Below are positions 25,701-48,370 of a DNA stretch of 64,000 nt, piece after piece. The translations under genes were made by a program, and so were the position numbers. The stretch is from Acanthaster planci (Eukaryota; Echinodermata; Asteroidea; Valvatida; Acanthasteridae), in contig NW_019091361.1 of assembly GCF_001949145.1 (NCBI RefSeq), positions 2,651,825-2,715,824 of the forward strand. The letters are read 5' to 3'. How positions within the stretch are numbered: position 1 is the first letter of the stretch; every line of letters begins with the position of its first letter. A model generated the notes under the pieces. It had not been told where the DNA came from. It made no database searches and saw only the letters and a list, made by a program, of their open reading frames with translations.

Positions 25701-28700
25701 TTAAATTTAAATAGCTTATTTGCTTGATAACTTGTAATATATGTGACCTGTCACGACAAAAAGAGAGTAAAGTCGCATCTCACTCTTTCCTATTTTGAGG
25801 GTTCAAAGTCATATTGAAGTGGAGGTCAATTTTGGGGTTTTACAATATTTGGAGAGAGTAACCCGTCTCCTATTGAATTCCAAATATTTCGCAGAATCCC
25901 ATATTTAAAAATGTCATTTTCTCAGCAATTTGACAAAAACATTAATCTTGCCTAGTCTGAAATGCTGAAACAATGTCGGGAACAAAGATGCAAAGCTGCC
26001 AGAATAATGTTACATTGTCACCTTATACTTTTACTCTAAGTGTTCCATGTACATGCCATTGGAAAACTCTCTTTCTGCAGAATTCAAAAATACAAATATC
26101 TAAGTTTTTGAAAATTCTGACTTTAAGCTCATTTTGTGGTGACAGGTCACATATACATATTAACCCATTTAATTTATTAGTAACAGGTTCCAGATCTTGT
26201 ACAAGCATTTGCCTTCATCTGGAATCCTCATATTATTTCTGTTACTTTGATATTATATTCGTGTGAATATTCTGTTTATGATATAGTTTAGGTAAAGTTT
26301 ATTTATGATATGGAAATAAACTTTACCTAAACTATGCCTATCTAACCTAAGGAATGTTTATGTGTCAAATAAAATTCTAATCAGCTAAATGGACACAACT
26401 CTTTTGCATTAAGGCACCAACAATTTACCTGTATTTTTCACGACAAAGTCACTGACAAATTCCGTTTCTTTAAGCGTCAAAGTGTAAGTAATCTTGAACC
26501 TGAAAAATCAAACACACACCAAATATAAACAGTTAATGGTAAATGATACATGCAACCTAATACCGAAACTTTTTGGTTTCAGTTTGCTTGGAGCAGCATT
26601 TCAAAAAGATAATCCTATCAGTTGTCAATGAATGTCCTTCATTTTAAGACAGAGCAAATTTCTGTGCATTATAACTGCATGCTGTGAATCAATATGGTTT
26701 ACTCACATACCCACACTAAGGCCATTTTCCAATACTCAACTTCGGCTCCGTCTCAGGCTTCAACTGTTTTTTTACTACCTAACTTTGAAGCTGTAAGCGC
26801 ACTAATTAGTCTACTTGTGCCACAAAACATCAGATAAGATGCAAGAAAGCAAAAACTTACAGTAATCCGATTTGATTTAAATGCTTCAGGCCCACAATCG
26901 GGGATTGGTTTCGGGGAGGAAGCCTGAGACGGAGACGAAGTTGAGTATTGGAAAACAGCCTAGACAGAATGTTATCACTGACTGCTCACCCATGATTCCA
27001 CATTTTCCTTGTTTCTTCGTTATCTGTGAGAGTAAATACTGCACTCACGTCACCAGAGCTTTGGGTCTGAAAATTAAAAATATTAACTTTCAATAAAAAA
27101 CTCTGCTAGGGTAAAACCAAACACAATTGCCAAAGGAACTGAGCTTCTTTTTTGCATTCTAAGCACTAATGATAATTATGACAATGACAAATTTCAATTT
27201 AATAACAATTTTCAAAGAATTTAAAAGAACTTCTGTAGTTTTTGCATTGTACTTAAGTGTTAACACAGAACATATAATCATTAATTATCTTCTGGATTAC
27301 CTTAGGTGCTTGTTCCAACGTCCAGGTTGTAATTCTAGCAAATCCATGTTGGGGACCAAGATCCCATGGGCCAAACTGAGCTGTTCACAATGTAACAAAT
27401 AATTTGGAAGTATATTTCCCGATCAAATTCACACTGAAGTTTATTTTGTACAAATATTGACGCCTCTGAATACTGTGTAAAATTTTAACTGATCAATCTC
27501 AACAAAGGATTGACATTGTTCAGTTTGTGCTGGCTGGCTGTGACAACCACATCGTTGGCGTTTTCATGAAGTGAAAAAAACTGAAATTGTTCGATCTGGA
27601 GTTTTTCATGCCATTTTACTTCCGTTGATCCAAAGAACAAATGAACAGAGTTTCAAAGCAAAATGTTACTTATTTAAACTGTTCACAAACAACTCACAAA
27701 AAGTTTGGTCTGAGTGTTTCTCTGTTTTCACGAAGTGACAAAAAGTCACATCAAAAAAACAATATGCACAATCCCGGCACGAGTCAGTGTGTGTGTACAT
27801 GTGTGCGAACAATGTTGCACATGAACACCTGCACGCGTGTTGAAATGTAACAACTTTCTTCAAGCGCACATTCTTTTCATGAAGTGACAAAAAGTGTGTA
27901 TAATGCAATAGGACAAAAATACAGACCTCCAGATTTTCTGTTTTCACAAAGTGAAAAAACTTTTAGAAGTTTTATGAATGAATTATTCTTAAATTGAGAC
28001 AATATATTTGCAACTAAGTATGGACTGGCATTTTCCAAGTCTTACACTTTATGACTTTGTGAAAACTTCCTCAATGTGCATAAAAGTGATTGACAATGTG
28101 TACTGAAAAGAATGGTATTTTCAAACGCTTTTCTCTCGGATTGATTGGCAAGATTTTGGGGTGTTTGTTTCTTCGTGAAAACATCAACGACATGATGAAG
28201 CAAATTTGCAAAGGGGGGGGAATTGAAAAGACCTGACAGCAAAATGCTAAATACAAGAAGAGGAAAGATAAATTGCCCCAAAAAACTCAAAAGTTCAGCA
28301 GATTTTTTTCAAACAGACTGTTCACCTTGACATCTTTCTCTTTGATCTGTGGGATTTTGTTGATACTTTTGTACTCCTACTTACGAAAGCAAACTGGAAT
28401 GCCACCTCGAATGGCCTTCTTGTTGTTAAACAGTGCCTTTTTACTGCATCAAAAAAAACAAAAAAAGAGAAACAGAAATTAATTTCTATCAAGTTAAATA
28501 ATATATATTTTGGCCTGCATTCTGTGACCATTCCTACCTACGCATTATTTATGGACCCCACAAAAACTGTCTCGTCAATTAACAGCACATCTAAACATTA
28601 CACATGGACATCTTGTACAAAATGTGCAATCTGCATATATGCAAATGAGAAAAACTTTCAGCCAATGACAAGTTTTCTTTGGCCACACGCTGTTAGATGC

Positions 28701-30231
28701 AGTAGAAACAGGAGCTGTGTCCAGACACTCATCACAATCTGCAAAACCAAAACCATTTCTCATCATTTTCTCTATCTACAATCTGTTCACAACCTCTCAA
28801 CTCTACCGTAATACTTGTTTTCCTCTATGCCAGATTTTAAGAGGAAAGTACCCAATGCACAATTACCATTAATAGGGGTATTGTTTGGGTGATTTCGACT
28901 GGACCAAATAGCCACATAGGCATACATGAAATAAACAGCTGCATTTCAATCACACAAACGCAGCCAATATTCACAATCCCGAACAAGTGCTCAAGTGCGC
29001 AGGTAACTTTTACTTCAGAGAAACACATGCACTCTAGTGCATCTGCAACAGCCCTTAGAAGTTTCAAAATGCTGTTTCCAAGCAGAAATTTACTTAGCCA
29101 CCCTGCTACATAGCTCACAGCATGGGGAGATTTGCCACAGAACTAGGTCTGCAAGCTAACCCACACTGTGCTCTTACAACTTCACATACGCACTTGAGAT
29201 GATGAAAAGTGCATTATGAAAATAAAGCTGGCCTATAATATCTGGTAGCTGGCTAGCTGAGGCTCTGTACATCACAACAAAACGATAGTCCCTTTAGTCT
29301 GTGTATACCGCACCTGACAAATAAAATCTCAGAGCCTTTGCATCTCCAGGATATCACTGTTGCACCTGCAAATGAAGTGAATGTAAACTTTTGGTGACTT
29401 TGCATTATATTTGATTAATTGACTGTCTGCAGTAGGTACCGTACAGTGACTGGTTGACAATTTTCAGCGATTGTGAACAATGACAAACAAAAAGCGTCAT
29501 TTGAAAGTGCTTTTATTAGTTGAATTTGTTATAACTACAGAGCCCACATCTTAAATATTTCTTTGAAAATGTAAATGAGTTAAGAAATATACGTCGGAAC
29601 AAATCTGCAAATCGGGCTACACAAATATTCAAAAAGAAACACGAGTTCTATGATCTGACCAGAAACTACTTTTGGAAGTTTAACCAATAATATAAATAAA
29701 TAAATGTGTGTTACTTGCACACTGCTCATAACATACAGTTACCAACATTACAAAAAAGTTGGGAGTGTCACCCTCCTGTCTACCCTTTCACTGAAACTGT
29801 CAGCTGGTCAGCATGGCCTGGTCAGCTCATGGTCAGCTGAAGCAGGAATTGAGTTTGAGGTAAGGAAAAAGGGCAAAGAGGGGTTGGGCATGCATATCTG
29901 CATACAAATTAAATACGTTTCCTATGTATTCAACTGTTCAAGTGACGTTGCGAAGTCAAGTCATGGTCAAATCTCCAACCCGAAGCCCCACACATTTCCC
30001 TTGAAGTTTCGGTCCCATCCACTGCACTGCCCCTCCGATCCCCCGTATAATAATCCCGTATCCCGCTGCATATGCTTGCAGTAGTTACCAAACCATCCAC
30101 GGTTAATAATAGCAAATCGCACCGAATTTCTCAATATGGCGTGAGACCGTGGTAAAGAATCATTTACCAAATAAGTGAACAGTAAGGCTCGTGTCTTTGC
30201 CTCGCTCAAGCAGAACACGATCGGCTGACAT
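22794..30231 (-). CDS. D-hexose-6-phosphate mutarotase (glucose-6-phosphate 1-epimerase)
   Basis: Ten exons on minus: 30231-30168, 29365-29314, 28443-28385, 27380-27301, 27066-26990, 26499-26429, 24909-24803, 24193-24129, 23702-23611 and 22954-22794. They total 828 nt, 275 residues, all in phase. The enzyme interconverts alpha and beta anomers of glucose 6-phosphate in the cytosol (EC 5.1.3.15 family, aldose-1-epimerase fold, like yeast YMR099C). Family landmarks are IRGGIPVCFPQFG (50-62), GPQHGFAR (67-74, His70), LLHTYL (144-149, His146 the expected catalytic acid), SNLPDT-like TNLPDT, VVWNPWEEKAKAM (223-235) and CVEAGH (248-253, Glu250 the expected base). The length is close to the 270-300 residues usual for the family. 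There is no signal peptide. The exon at 23702 uses a poor acceptor (TTTCAAAG). It is head-to-head with VPS45. Confidence 0.93.
23127..23296. mobile_element. TA-flanked foldback MITE, copy 1
   Basis: Both halves are inverted copies. They share TTCACAATAGTG at the ends, CTCCAA.AGTTTGCAA inside these, then TGACCAATCAC and GCGAAATCTGTTGACC. TA precedes the left end; TG follows the right end where TA would be expected. It lies in the last intron of the mutarotase gene. Relatives are at 51559-51721 and 61202-61369. Confidence 0.85.
24367..24580 (+). repeat. Dispersed repeat, copy 1
   Basis: Shares an ordered set of blocks with 25003-25246: TGAGCTGAAGTGCACCC, GAAAGAAAGACAG, GCGGGTTCTT-type, AAGACCAT.TAT, GCGTA.T.AGCGTGC, GTCAAAC, CACGCCTAT-type, GAGCGGATA. 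No ORF. It sits in intron 7 of the mutarotase gene. Confidence 0.75.
25003..25246 (+). repeat. Dispersed repeat, copy 2
   Basis: Same orientation and block order as 24367-24580, about 640 bp away, in the neighbouring intron. The exon at 24803-24909 separates the two, so this is not a simple tandem duplication of the intron. Confidence 0.75.
26283..26335. repeat. Perfect 22-bp hairpin
   Basis: ATAGTTTAGGTAAAGTTTATTT (26283-26304) pairs exactly with 26314-26335 around the 9-base loop ATGATATGG. It is intronic in the mutarotase gene. The stem is a little short for a typical microRNA precursor, and a foldback scar is equally possible. Confidence 0.9.
26719..26961. mobile_element. Foldback MITE with about 40-bp terminal repeats
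   Basis: The left end AGGCCATTTTCCAATACTCA and right end TGAGTATTGGAAAACAGCCT are inverted copies. The match extends inward through CTTCGGCTCCGTCTCAGGCTT and its complement. The element fills most of the intron between the exons at 26990-27066 and 26429-26499. Its right end is only 28 bases from the exon at 26990. Confidence 0.85.
27561..27960. repeat. Cluster of a 20-base direct repeat
   Basis: TTTTCAYGAAGTGAMAAAA recurs at 27561, 27725, 27874 and 27941, always in the same orientation. Degenerate inverted versions lie near 28050 and 28170. It lies in intron 3 of the mutarotase gene. Spacing is uneven (164, 149, 67), so this is not a regular array. Confidence 0.65.
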
Positions 30232-30579
30232 TTCTATAATTGAAAGTTTCTGCTAAAGAAAATAGCACAACACATCCAGTGATCCCCACACTTCACTTCC
30301 GCAAACTTATCTGCAGCAGCATTGAAAACGGTGAATCAACCCCGACTTCTCGCTTAAGATTTCAATATTGAAGAATAAATGGTACCCGTCTATTTCTCCT
30401 ACTTATCAAAGTCCAGTTCCCGCCGCGCTACTCCAAATCTGTATAGTCGATTGTTGGGGAAAGATTGGTAAACGGCTCATACAACATGTAAAAAACAAAA
30501 TAGCTCGGCTCACCATACAAGTATCGAGTTCGACTGCACGAATAAAAAGGCTGATTTTGCCTGTAAGAGTAACATCAAG
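30232..30579. promoter_or_regulatory. Probable bidirectional promoter, mutarotase / VPS45
   Basis: 348 bp separate the two divergent ATG codons. No TATA box is positioned convincingly for either gene. An ETS-type site ACTTCCG (CGGAAGT on the other strand) lies at 30295-30301. Compact TATA-less intervals with ETS sites are typical of divergent housekeeping promoters. The actual start sites are unknown. Confidence 0.6.
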
Positions 30580-41520
<10,941 letters not shown>

Positions 41521-42925
41521 GGCATTCCCCCTGAAATATGTTGACACAGCTCACACATGAGAGGTAAACGTGTTGATTCTGCGTAGGTTCATTTCAGAGA
41601 TATACTAAGATGTGGCTATCCTACATGTACATATGAGGAGAAATATCCTTTTTGTCCCAGCACAAAATTCCAAATTGGGCCATATGTAGTACTTGGGCTG
41701 TACTTGAACATGAATTCTGTCCCCAAACAGCATGCTTTGCATGCTTGTTCCATATTTGTTTCAGATACATAGACACACAAACATGCAGAGCTCTGCTCGT
41801 TATATGCCAAGTTACTCTTCCTAAGAGTCTGAAGTTCCAAATTTAGCCATTTTCAGCACATGGACTGGATTTTACCCAAATATATATAGTTAATTCCTTT
41901 CGTATGTTTACAAAGAATACTTCCATGCTGAGTTGCACCAATATATGACTGTATTATTTATTTAACCACGTGTATATATATCACACTGATTCAATGAAAT
42001 ATCTTGCTTGTTCAAATGTATTTTTAATTGGTATCGCTGAGTAGATACATGTATATTTGTAGCCACATTAAGTTGTTACTGTATCTTGTAATCATTTGAA
42101 AAAAAATGGCATTCACATTTATTTGAGTCAAAAAATTATAATGTCATTGGAAGAAATGAAAACATAATTCTTGATGCTGAAAATAATAAGACTACTTACT
42201 TCCAGTTGTTGAAAATTGCATGTCTGTACTGTTGTTGAGTAATTTAATCTAACCATCCATCATTCAAGTCACATCTGTCATAGTTAAATGTAATTGTCAA
42301 CCAAACTTGCCCTGAACTGTCACCATTGCTAACACGCTCGCTCCAGTACAGACAAATCAGATGAGATGCCATTCCGAGGGGCCATTTACACTCATGCACC
42401 TGTCTCAATTTGAGTGCGCGTGCCCTTTAGCAATTGACTATTGTTTATTAGTCAAGGAGGAAGTTCACGTGCTTGCATTGCATGCGTGTGATGAGGATGG
42501 CCCCGTTGTAATGGCGTCTAATTTTGGTCATCGGATTTGTCAATAGTTTGCTGTGCTTCAGGGTTTTTTCCAAGACTCTTGTGGTTGTAACCCTCCATTG
42601 AATCTCTATGTATCAATTTTGTGTTTCTTTGCTTGGCTTATTATATATAAGCAAAACCATCCATAAAACTATACATGTATACATGTATACAGATCTGTTG
42701 GACGTGATAAAAAAAATACTTGAAGATGTTTCGTATATGTGCTAGGCTTGCATGGTATTTTTAAAGAAGCAATTAGCTCATCAGGAGAGTTCGCCTACAA
42801 GATTGTATATGAAGTAAATCACTGTTTAATCTTTCCAGTTCTGTCAGAACCTGCAACAATAAAGAATGAACTCTGTGAATCCACCTGCTAATAATGGTGG
42901 ACAAGTCATTATAAGTGTTAATTAA
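41521..42925. other. VPS45 3' UTR and AT-rich spacer
   Basis: No coding exon recognised. The sequence is AT-rich with TATATA and TACATGTATACATGTA runs near 42670. It ends at the TTAA that opens the next MITE. Confidence 0.5.
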
Positions 42926-43531
42926 ACCACTTCCTGCGGGGGCAGTTATCAATGTGGATGATGCGGGGCCGGGATATTTATCATTTTTTTCTGTTTTCAA
43001 AATTCTTTAAAACTTCCTATCTTCATTTACCGTATAATATAGCTGTTTACCGGACACTAACAAACACGTGAAGGACTGTCTGGTCCATGCTTGCCTGACA
43101 AAATCTATTGACGCCTGAGAATTTCAGCCAGGCCTGCAGCCTTGTAAAAAGAGCCCGGAGTGTGCGGCGCTATATAACTTTCTTTTGTTCACGAACCTGG
43201 CTCAGTGTGCTGCTGACCTCTTTTCAATAGGGGCCAGATTAGCATGCAGCGGTGCTGTGTGGCTTATCGCTGCGGAAGTGGAGTGCATTTGTCCCTGGTG
43301 GTAATCCGCTCGCTCTAAATGCCCCAAACCGTGGCATACTATTTCAAAACAAGGCTGGATTATCTCCACTTTTGAGAGTGAAAAATGTCGGTAATTCCCA
43401 GCAGCCTGGTCTTTTGTTCCGAGTACGGTCTTTTGTTCCAAGGCCCTGTTCCCTTCGTCCGAGGTCGGAGACCCCGGCCACGCATATAAAGCATTACGTG
43501 TCCGGATCTGGAATCCCCTGCAGGAAGTGGT
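42926..43531 (+). mobile_element. TTAA-flanked MITE, copy 1
   Basis: TTAA at 42922-42925 and 43532-43535 brackets a 606-bp element with inverted ends ACCACTTCCTGCGGGG and CCCCTGCAGGAAGTGGT. Its inner part, for example CATACTATTTCAAAACAA, matches the reverse complement of the copy at 62301-62886. No transposase ORF. Confidence 0.8.
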
Positions 43532-46500
43532 TTAACATATTTCCTCACTTGTGGTCCTTTGCTTATCCCCGCTGCCCTATTGTGTGGTGGAAATACGTCA
43601 TCGTTGCAGACGCTCAATCGAAGCATTTTGAATTACTTACCATCTTATCGACACATCAACATTCAGTGCACAGGTGTCATGCACACACGGTGGGGCGGTA
43701 GCTAGGGACGAGTGAATTACGGCGAGTATGCCCACTCGCCCCTCCCCCCATTGTAAGAACGTGTCATAATTTATTGATACAAAGGCATACACACTGTACA
43801 GTTTCCATAGAATTAACCGTGGATCTCGAGACGGATGCTTGCGCTCAGACTACGAGGTTTGAACCCACCGCACTCCATTGTGCTTCACTGAAGACAGCGT
43901 TGATAGTCAAGGGCAACTTTACCCGTTGGCAATAGCCGGGAAGCAAAGATTACCCGCGATACAATGGGGAGAATTGATTTTCCATGAAAGGACGCAAACG
44001 CAATGCGAAATTCATTGCCCATCATGGAAGTGGTACCCTGCACAAATCGAATCCTTCCAACAGTTCTTGGACGTCTCTGCCAAAAATTAAAATATTGATC
44101 AGCGAAGTGAAGGCTCCTTTTAAGGAAGATAGAAATTGGCAAGTGCAAGGGTCCCAGTCAAATTGTAGGCCTACGCCTTGAACATTCGGGATGTAAATAT
44201 TAATCTCATCTACATCTGTTTTTGAGTTGATATCGGAGAAGCGACTGAATGCGAACATCATTTCCTTGTTATTTAGGTAACTTTTGCTAAATGTATCAGA
44301 TATCAGCAGATGTTGATTCATTCACGTACCGTTTCATACACCGTATTTCATATTTATCCATATATGGGATCTCCAAAAGGCCATCAGCATTTATAATTTC
44401 CACTTCTACATTTCGTAAGCCTTGTAAATGTGCCAAGGGTGGATCCAGGAATGGGGGGGGGGCAAAATCTAAGAGGATTTTGCCATTTCATATTTCTGCT
44501 GTTTTCGAGGCTAGAGGCCAACTTTTTGTGTTTTACTTACTGCATGTGGGGAGGAAGTGAAAGGGTTTCAGAAATTCGTCCGAAACAAATCAAACATTTT
44601 GCCTCTTTTTGGCATTATCTCATTCAGATCCGCCGTGGGATGTTGCAAGACGATTCCTTATTAAACAAAACAAGGAGTAACCAATAAGAAAGACCAAACG
44701 TACCAAGCGACTGTTTTGAACCACTGCCCAATTAAGTGGCTTAACCCGAACTACTTTCTTTTCGAACGTCTCGGTATGTGCAGGTGTTCAATAGGCAATT
44801 GAGACCATGCAAATTTTCACCGAGGTGAAACTGCATGAATTGTACAACTAAACTCACTTCTCAAGAATGCATTTAGCGCACCGCCACACTTTGGTGACAT
44901 GTATTGGCTTGATTTAATTTCTTTGTTTATTCGCCAGTTTTTGAATTTTAAGTGACCCCTGATGGACACGGTATGTAAGGGATAACAATGCATGTATGAC
45001 GCGACAGAGGGCGCTAGGCATAGGCGTGATGCGAAGTTATAGATGGCGCTCTGCCCAATAACGAGGTATAATTATATGCAACCATACGTACGTATGAAGC
45101 CAAACCACGGTGGCTGTGTTAGCTCCAATAACAGAGGCAGATGTTAGGCACGCTTAGCAAGTTAACAGTGTGTTAAGCCAAAGCGGTGCATAGGCTCCGC
45201 CTTTTGCGTAGGGCGATTGGTTAACGGAAGTCACTGCTTGGTCACATGTAGCGCGTGGGCGCAGGCGTAGTCGCGACAGCAGCCCGCTTGCGAGGCTATA
45301 TAAGGCGCAACGGGAGCGTGGATATGTGACAGCGAACGTTGCATTTGGTTCGATCCTGCGTAATACCCCGAACTGTGGTTTGAGCAGAGCAAGCAACTGA
45401 GCGGGCGTGTATGTAAGACCCTCGTACGTTGGGTCTTTGGCGTGGTTAGTTCCTAGTGCCAAGTGGTGCGTGTGTCGTTGAGGGGCTTGGTGGGTTGAAG
45501 GGCTACCTGCTGGTGCGGTAAGAGTTCCTTGTGGGGGCTTACGGTCGATTAAAGAGTGGATTGCTATCTCGCAGAACGAGTTGTGAGTGGTATATCAACT
45601 CAGAGACGGCCCTTTTGACTTATGCAGGTCCCGATTGCATTAGATGCACACGAGTAATTGTGGGGCTCACTGCTCCGGGCAAAGTCTAGTCACACAGGTG
45701 GAGTTCGGGCTCCGTGTTCTTGACACGGGTTTCTTGTTCTCGCGCTCGAACGACGGGAAACACGGCTCAAGAACACTGTTCTGGGAACAGGATCACACAC
45801 CACCTCCTCTTCAGGGTTTTACAGGAACACACGGAAAAACTTGTGAGATTTTGATTTTTGAACAGCAGCAAAAAATAGAGAGATTGTATACAAAGTTGGA
45901 GAGAATAGGAAGTTTTGCAAAATTAACATTAATTATTTTTCACAGGACAGAAGTGAATATTCCTGTTTAAATAGGAAGAATTCAGCCCAGTTGTCCAAGC
46001 ATTAACTCTCGAATAGTTTACTACAACATAGACGCCGCCATGTTGCTTGTCACTAACTAGGCCTGCCAGCGATGACCAATTGTACGTAACCGGCGTTCGA
46101 GCGGCCGACCCAAGAGCGACAAATCAAGCTGTTCGTGAACATACGAGAACATGCCGCCCGAACTCAGCCTTTGATTGTTGTATATAAGTCAGGTGTCAAG
46201 GCGAAGTTTATTTCAAGTGAGGTCTGTCCGGGTTACGTCATTAAGTTTCGGCCAATCTGATCAGGCGTCATCTCAACGAAGACCAGAGATCATTGAACTT
46301 TCTTGGGGGACGGTATACTTCGGTCCCAACGGACTTGTCCCTAGCCGCTCTGGGACTCTCCGGTACGTGCCGTCCGACGCGTTGCGTCTCGAGGAGGAGG
46401 GCGCCCTCGCCTTCGTCAGAGGGGCGCGGCGCCACACATGGCATTAAGCGCGGGTGCTGTGGTTATGGCAACACCTAGCCCAGGTTGGACGTTGTCTTCA

Positions 46501-47641
46501 TTTCATTACGGCTGACTTCCAGGATATAAAATATAGGACAAATCATTCGGAGACATGAGTAAATTGCTAGCAACAGAAATGTGCCAAAGTCTTGCTGGAT
46601 AATACCCTCTCCCCTCGACACGGACCTGCCGAGAGTCCCTTAACTTCTATCGAATTTTGTGGGCACCTTTTGTCTGTCTATTTTAAGTTCACCTGTTAAT
46701 TAATGCATGCTAAAAAAGGGCCAGGATTGGACAAATTCTGAATTTTAGCTTTCCCGTACTGGCCGTAGGAGACTCTGCTTACATGCACGTAAACAAGGCC
46801 AACCGTCACCAACGCAAACCACAGCCTCGCCCCCGGCCTGATGTTGTGTGTACTCGGCATGGAGATCAACTCGTGGCTGAGAACCACGCGTTGCGCGTTA
46901 CGTGCTTGATGTGAGCGTCGAAATCAGTGGATTCGGTTAGACTTCAGTTTCGCTGATTTCAGTCAGAACATGTAGTTTCAGTTTGATGTGCGTGAACGAA
47001 GCTCTGAATCTCGTCCGCCAGGTAGTTGCGCGCGGCACACCGCACCAACCAAAGATTGTATAGCGCCGCGCTACAGAATCTTTGGTACGAACTGCACTGG
47101 AGAATGGCTGAAAACAGTCCACAGCAATAGCCAGAATTAACGTTACGCCCGACTTTATTTTCCTGTTTTTGTCTTTGGTGGTGATGAGTCGAATTTCTTA
47201 ACCCACCAGACGTGGAGATAAGGACGCACGGAGTTATATTCGTGAAATTGGCTCCTTGGAAAAGGTAGAAGTGTTGAAAATTTTGGTTACAAAATTTTTC
47301 GTCCAATTTTGCACCTTTTATACCCTGGACTCCCTCCGTAACGTAGTACGATCAGGGAATCCACCTGGGCTAGGCAACACCCCCTTTTCACCGTTGCCAA
47401 GTTACGTATGGTGACTGCATCGCTCGATCCCTGGGCGTTGGATTTTTGTTACGATTGTTGAAGTGTAGTTTAGCGGTTGCACTTGATGCCTGTTATTTAA
47501 CAGTAGAGCTTGCAGAAACCTACCCTGAGGTTATCAGAAACCTCTTCACCATACACTGCATTTTGTGCCTTTTTTGTATAGCTTACGCGCACATCTTTAA
47601 GTACAACTGGACCGTTGACACGACCCGTTGGGATTGCTGAA
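43532..47641. other. CpG-richer spacer with two TATA-containing segments
   Basis: Between the MITE and the lectin gene. CTATATAAGG at 45296-45305 and TATATAAG at 46181-46188 each sit in a CpG-rich context unlike the surrounding AT-rich DNA. They could be first exons of the lectin transcript, other promoters, or solo LTRs. I found no matching LTR ends, target duplication or retroelement ORF. A poly-G run lies near 44451, and the shared palindrome at 47048-47086. Confidence 0.4.
47048..47086. repeat. 39-bp palindrome, shared with 7210-7239
   Basis: ACCAAAGATTGTATAGCGC is followed at once by its near-complement CGCGCTACAGAATCTTTGGT. It carries the same core as 7210-7239. Confidence 0.75.
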
Positions 47642-48370
47642 ATGGCCAACAAGCGCAGACTGCTGTTGTACTTAGCGATGGTTCTGTTGGCTACACGAGC
47701 GTGTGTAAGCCTACTACATAGCTGTCCCGGTGACTGGAAACCGCACGGCAGGTTTTGCTACAAGTTTGTCACTGAGCCAACACTCAACTTCTCCGACGCT
47801 GACCAATTTTGCCAAGACATGTTCAGTACTCTGGCCGTGCCGCAGTCTGCCGGGGAAAATGGCTTCTTCGCAAGCCTGTTCGTTAAAGACAGTATTTTTC
47901 TTGGAGTACACCTCGATATCGGTAAGACAGTTCGGGAATTTCTGAATACGACTGATGACGGGGAGTACCACAATTGGGATCTGGCGAAATTTGGTTCATT
48001 CAACGCAACTGCCAAGAAGCGCTGCACGAAGTTCAACACCGCCGGGTTGTGGAGGGTATCCGTATGCAACGCAATGCGCAGGTTTATTTGTAAGAGCGAG
48101 CTGGCGAGGTGCTCACAAACTGCCCGCTGCTTTTCAGCTTCCGGCGACCAGAGTCGGCACCCTTGCCTTCTGAATCACACCTACGAAGAATGGAAGTATC
48201 GCAGTCCCGTGCATTGCTGCTTGGCCTGTTCTAGCGATCCCCACTGTCGCTCCTTCAACTTGATGGGGGACGTGTGCCATCTCAACGACGTCACTGCCTC
48301 GGAGATTCTTGAATACGACAGTCATTCGGCTGATGAGATAGATGGATGCATGTACTACGAGCATGAATGA
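47642..48370 (+). CDS. Secreted C-type lectin-like domain plus PAN/Apple domain protein
   Basis: Single open frame of 242 residues from the ATG at 47642. A hydrophobic signal peptide (LLLYLAMVLLATRACVS, to about residue 23) directs secretion. A C-type lectin fold spans 28-150, with Cys28, Cys39, Cys57, Cys128, Cys142 and Cys150, CPGDW at its start, and FLGVH where WIG-type cores lie. The EPN/QPD and WND sugar- and calcium-binding motifs are absent, so calcium-dependent sugar binding is doubtful. A cysteine-rich PAN/Apple-like domain follows at 157-236 (Cys157, 163, 175, 192, 193, 196, 202, 212, 236). N-glycosylation sequons include NFS, NTT, NAT and NHT. Lectin-PAN proteins are common in marine deuterostomes, often in large families, but no role can be assigned here. 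No intron is visible, which is unusual next to its neighbours; a retrocopy is possible. Confidence 0.85.
   Translation: MANKRRLLLYLAMVLLATRACVSLLHSCPGDWKPHGRFCYKFVTEPTLNFSDADQFCQDMFSTLAVPQSAGENGFFASLFVKDSIFLGVHLDIGKTVREFLNTTDDGEYHNWDLAKFGSFNATAKKRCTKFNTAGLWRVSVCNAMRRFICKSELARCSQTARCFSASGDQSRHPCLLNHTYEEWKYRSPVHCCLACSSDPHCRSFNLMGDVCHLNDVTASEILEYDSHSADEIDGCMYYEHE

Noticed and set aside
27561-28180. CRISPR-like array
   Set aside because: Spacing of the 20-base repeat is irregular, the motif is AT-rich, and the host is a eukaryote.
45090-45610. A complete LTR retrotransposon
   Set aside because: No TG...CA ends with flanking duplication, no primer-binding site and no gag/pol ORF were found.
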